A stretch of 64,000 bases of DNA from assembly GCF_000004075.3 (NCBI RefSeq), contig NC_026657.2:14632001-14696000 (forward strand). Direction: 5' to 3'. This document shows, one piece after another, positions 61,161-64,000 of this stretch. The position numbers were made by a program, and so were the translations under genes. The first letter of the stretch is position 1, and each line of letters begins with the position of its first letter. Origin of the DNA: Cucumis sativus. Its lineage: Eukaryota; Streptophyta; Magnoliopsida; Cucurbitales; Cucurbitaceae. The notes below the pieces were generated by a model. That model was not told the origin of the DNA, ran no database searches, and worked only from the letters and a program-made list of their open reading frames with translations.

Positions 61161-62194
61161 TCACTTGCCATTAAGCCTCTCAATAACAGAGATTAAGCCT
61201 TGATTGCCAAATTTTCCATCTCCATTCGCCACCATTGCAGAGAACAATTGCTTGGTCAATGCAGCTCCTGGCAACACTACAACCCTCTCATCTTCCCCTT
61301 CTTCCACAACATCCACACCCATTCCTAAATCCTTCACCATATACTCAGCAAACCCACCAGGCCTAAAGTCCCTTCCTATCATCCTCTCAGCAAACAGTTC
61401 CATTGCCATTGACCATGCTCCCCCTCCCCTCACAGCTTCCACAAACTTCTTCATGTCCAACCCCGCTCGCTCCGCAAACACCAACCCTTCACTCAGCCCC
61501 AACAAATTCGCCGAAATTGCAAACTGGTTTGCTATCTTGCAACTCTGCCCACACCCAGCTTCACCTACATATGTTACTTTTCCCAACACTTGAAACAAAG
61601 GTAATAACCAATTCACTACCCCTTCATCTCCACCACCAAAAATGGCTAACTTTCCATCTCTAGCCCCAATGTCACCCCCTGACACCGGTGCGTCCACAGC
61701 CCAACAACCTGCCAAGAATATCGCTAAATGATTAAACATAGCATAGAGTAATTCATCCGGCTAAGCTTTCAGTCATGCCATCAAACTCTAGTAAATTAAG
61801 TGGAATAAATTTTAACACGACCTTTTGCACGAGCAGCGATAAATATGTCGCGGGCAAGTGCGGGGTGGCTACTAGTGGTGTCAACGATGACGCCACCAGG
61901 ATTCAAGCCTTGTAGGATCCCATTCTCGTCTAGGACATTTTGTCGAACATCTGATGGGTGACCCACCATTGTGAAAACAATATCGCTGGTCTGAGCTAAT
62001 TGTAAAACAGAGTTAACAAGAAGAGCCCCTTTGGATTGTAAATCAAGAGCTTTGGAAGGGGTACGAGCGTAGATAGAGAGAGAGTAACCTGCGGAGAGGA
62101 GACGAGTGGCCATAGCGGCGCCCATAACTCCGATGCCAATCCATCCAATACGAGTTTTGGTGGGAGAAATGGGGTTGGGGTAAGGAGTTTGCAT
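61161..62194 (-). CDS. 3-hydroxyisobutyrate dehydrogenase-like protein (beta-hydroxyacid dehydrogenase family, At1g71180-like)
   Basis: Two exons, 62194-61822 and 61708-61161, join across a 113-bp GT-AG intron (codon for Gly125 is split) to give 306 residues. The N-terminal NAD(P)-binding Rossmann fold starts at once, with GIGVMG at 20-25. DAPVSGG (130-136) is the substrate-binding signature. GQSCKIANQ supplies the catalytic lysine, Lys182, and Asn185. A C-terminal helical domain ends VANGDGKFGNQGLISVIERLNGK. Members oxidise or reduce short beta-hydroxy acids (3-hydroxyisobutyrate, and in related plant proteins glyoxylate or succinic semialdehyde). The substrate cannot be told from sequence. 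The opening MQTPYPNPIS is not a transit peptide and matches the Arabidopsis HIBADH-like 1/2 proteins, so a cytosolic form is likely. Full length, no damage seen. Confidence 0.95.
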
Positions 62195-62922
62195 GGTGGA
62201 TTAAGGAATAATGAAGCTCAAGCAACTGAGTAGAAATAGGAATGGATCTCAAAAGTTGTTGGTTTGTTTAGTCTCCTTCGTCTATCACTTTGGCCGTTTT
62301 CTTTTAGAAAAGGAGTAAAAGAAAGAATACTTTGAAAACAGGCCATATGTATCATTCTCTTTCTTTCTTTTCTTAATATCTGAAATTATATAGATATTTA
62401 CTAATATTGGGATCAAAATACATTATTTGTCTTGCAAATCTTAAATTTACATCATGCTTTTAACATTAATCTTTATCACTCCTTATTAATTTATAATTAT
62501 TTTAAGAAAAACTTCATCCGACAACAAAAAAAAAAAACTTAGAAAAAAACAGTTCATAATACCTCTTTTTTGCATATTGAAAATATGATAAATATAACAA
62601 TTAATTAGATATATCAGTAAGCTAAAAGATGACTATCAAACAACTATCAAAGGGGTATCAGGTTTTAAATTTGTCACTTTTGCAATTTAGAAAATGTAAT
62701 GACATGAACTCTATTATCATAATTTTTTTACTATTTTTGCAAACATCCTATATTTTATTAATTTGATTAATTTTATATTGAAGGAGAAAACTAATGATGG
62801 ATGATAGTAGTAATTTTAATAACTTTTATATACTACTTTTATCTAGTTAAAAGTTAGAACTATTTACATTCACATTTTAATATTCCAATATTCGGTCCTA
62901 TCTTAAAAATAAAACAATTGTT
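62195..62922. other. promoter side of the dehydrogenase gene and AT-rich spacer
   Basis: The first ~100 bp upstream of the start (to about 62300) should be its leader and promoter. Nothing else is recognisable before the duplicated lectin flank begins. Confidence 0.4.
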
Positions 62923-63637
62923 GATGACATTTCAAGCACCTATAAGAAATAAATTCATTAGGTTGATTCAAGTAATGGTTTTCACTGTTTGTAGAGTCTC
63001 CTATCATTTTCTATTATAGCAATGGAACTCTTTTCAAAGTACAAATGTTCAATTTTCTTGTGTTTTCTTCCTTTGATTTTTATTAGAAAAAATTATAATT
63101 TTAAAAGATAGTTTATTATTGTAAAAATAGTTAATTTTTTAATAAAAAATATATAAAACTAAAAAAGAAGTTATCAAATCAAAATTGTTTGTTTAGTTTT
63201 TAAAACACCTATCACTTATCCATGAATGGTTCTTTCCCATAGCTTCATTTTATTTCATGCACTTCACATAATCCACAAATGGTTCTAATCCACCAATGGT
63301 ATGAGATATTGATCACTCAATTAATCTTTTTTTTTTCTCAAAATAAGCATGCTAGATGAAGCAATTGAGCTCTTGATTTTATAATGTGTGGTGGTATATT
63401 TATTTATTGCAAACATTAAAGCTTAATACTTTTACGGTTTTACCTTCACTCATAATTTAGTATGGAACGAAATATCTTTGATCACCAGAGAATTAAACAC
63501 ATAAATCCACACTTATCTTATTAATTTATTGATGTTCATACATTAAGCATTAGAAAGAGAGTTAAAGAAGTAGAAAGGCATTTGCATGCATGAGTTCGTG
63601 TGGATTCACATCTCCCCTATCTTATTTATCTGATTCA
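62923..63637 (-). repeat. duplicated 3' flank of lectin copy 2 (mate at 41380-41937)
   Basis: The flank shares ordered blocks with the downstream side of lectin copy 1, including AAGCACC, AGAAATAAATT, TCATTTTCTATTATAG and TAGAAAGGCATTTGCATGCA. It is about 150 bp longer here because of an insertion around 63080-63240. Confidence 0.85.
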
Positions 63638-64000
63638 TTAGTTAATAATAGTCCATCTTTGGCTAGCACTTCCATCACGACGGTTCGTAACGAGTACTGA
63701 CGGAAAAGTAGAATCAGGCACACTAAACACATCTAGGACCATGTCAGTGTTGGGATGGTCAATAGTATAGTCTTTAGCATCAAGACTCCAACGTTGTTGC
63801 GGTTTGTCTTCACATTTAGACACAACTACAAAGCGACCAAAATCTTGGTCAGAAGTCAAGCAATAGTTTTTGTTCACATGTTGTCGAATGGTTCCATCTG
63901 CATACAATGCCCATCTTTGGTACTTATTGTCTGTATTACATCCATTCAATCCCACATGACTTGAATCGTCTGTGGATTGCAAACACAAGTTGTTAAGCCA
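63638..64000 (-). CDS. ricin-B-type lectin, copy 2 (partial; cut by the window edge)
   Basis: The frame is open from the right edge of the window to the stop at 63638, giving the last 120 residues. They correspond to residue 176 onwards of copy 1, that is, the whole second beta-trefoil domain. By direct count 21-22 of about 119 aligned residues differ, so the copies are about 80 percent identical. The four cysteines and three QRW motifs of this domain are kept, and VLDV is kept. One residue is added at the C-terminus (WTIIN against WTMN). The 3' flank is also duplicated, so this is a tandem copy about 21.7 kb from copy 1, in the same orientation. Whether an N-glycosidase part precedes it cannot be seen here. 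Confidence 0.88.
   Translation of the reverse strand, partial: WLNNLCLQSTDDSSHVGLNGCNTDNKYQRWALYADGTIRQHVNKNYCLTSDQDFGRFVVVSKCEDKPQQRWSLDAKDYTIDHPNTDMVLDVFSVPDSTFPSVLVTNRRDGSASQRWTIIN

Noticed and set aside
61204..61663. Plus-strand Pro/Ser/Thr-rich frames
   Set aside because: Antisense to exon 2 of the dehydrogenase gene, whose own frame has clear catalytic motifs.

Overview
The window is plant nuclear DNA. Its genes are intron-rich with GT-AG junctions, intergenic DNA is AT-rich, and transposon debris is plentiful. The encoded families (DYW-type PPR, plant thiosulfate/mercaptopyruvate sulfurtransferase, cytosolic ribosomal protein S16, NOC2/REBELOTE, plant 3-hydroxyisobutyrate dehydrogenase-like, ricin-B-type lectins) are all of higher-plant type. 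The ricin-B lectins, the style of the dispersed repeats and a tract resembling an expanded cucurbit mitochondrial genome suggest Cucurbitaceae. That assignment is inference from memory, not a search.

Layout. 1-2.8 kb: upstream DNA. 2.8-5.9 kb (+): a single-exon DYW-type PPR protein of 1015 residues. 8.3-10.0 kb: an LTR-like repeat. 11.5-16.7 kb (+): a 12-exon sulfurtransferase (STR1 type, 377 aa). 19.0 kb: one CACTA transposon end. 22.2-22.6 kb (+): intronless RPS16 with a telo-box leader. 22.7-23.3 kb and 27.6-28.2 kb: two direct copies of one ~570-590 bp segment; the second contains the last exon of a small, unrecognised two-exon gene (97 aa). 24.5-25.1 kb: degenerate minisatellites. 28.7-35.7 kb (+): a 14-exon NOC2/REBELOTE-type gene of about 733 aa whose introns carry LINE remnants and a tiny SINE with a perfect target duplication. 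35.7-41.4 kb: mostly AT-rich DNA with a small possible isoprenylated-protein fragment. 41.9-42.8 kb (-): a secreted ricin-B-type lectin without an N-glycosidase chain. A second copy with its 3' flank runs off the right edge (63.6-64.0 kb). 43-49.8 kb: AT-rich, with hairpin-type dispersed repeats. 49.8-52 kb: LTR fragments, one inverted relative to the 8.3 kb copy. 52.2-59.3 kb: a higher-GC, gene-poor tract seeded with one short motif, best explained as nuclear-integrated mitochondrial DNA. 61.2-62.2 kb (-): a two-exon 3-hydroxyisobutyrate dehydrogenase-like gene.

The genes do not form a pathway. PPR, STR1 and possibly the small gene point to organelles; RPS16 and NOC2 both serve ribosome production; the lectins are a local tandem family. 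I see no CRISPR array, operon or prokaryotic defence-like system. The points most worth following are the mitochondrial-like tract with its motif family, the exon-bounded duplication around the small gene, the probable GC-AG intron in NOC2 and the chain-less lectin pair.
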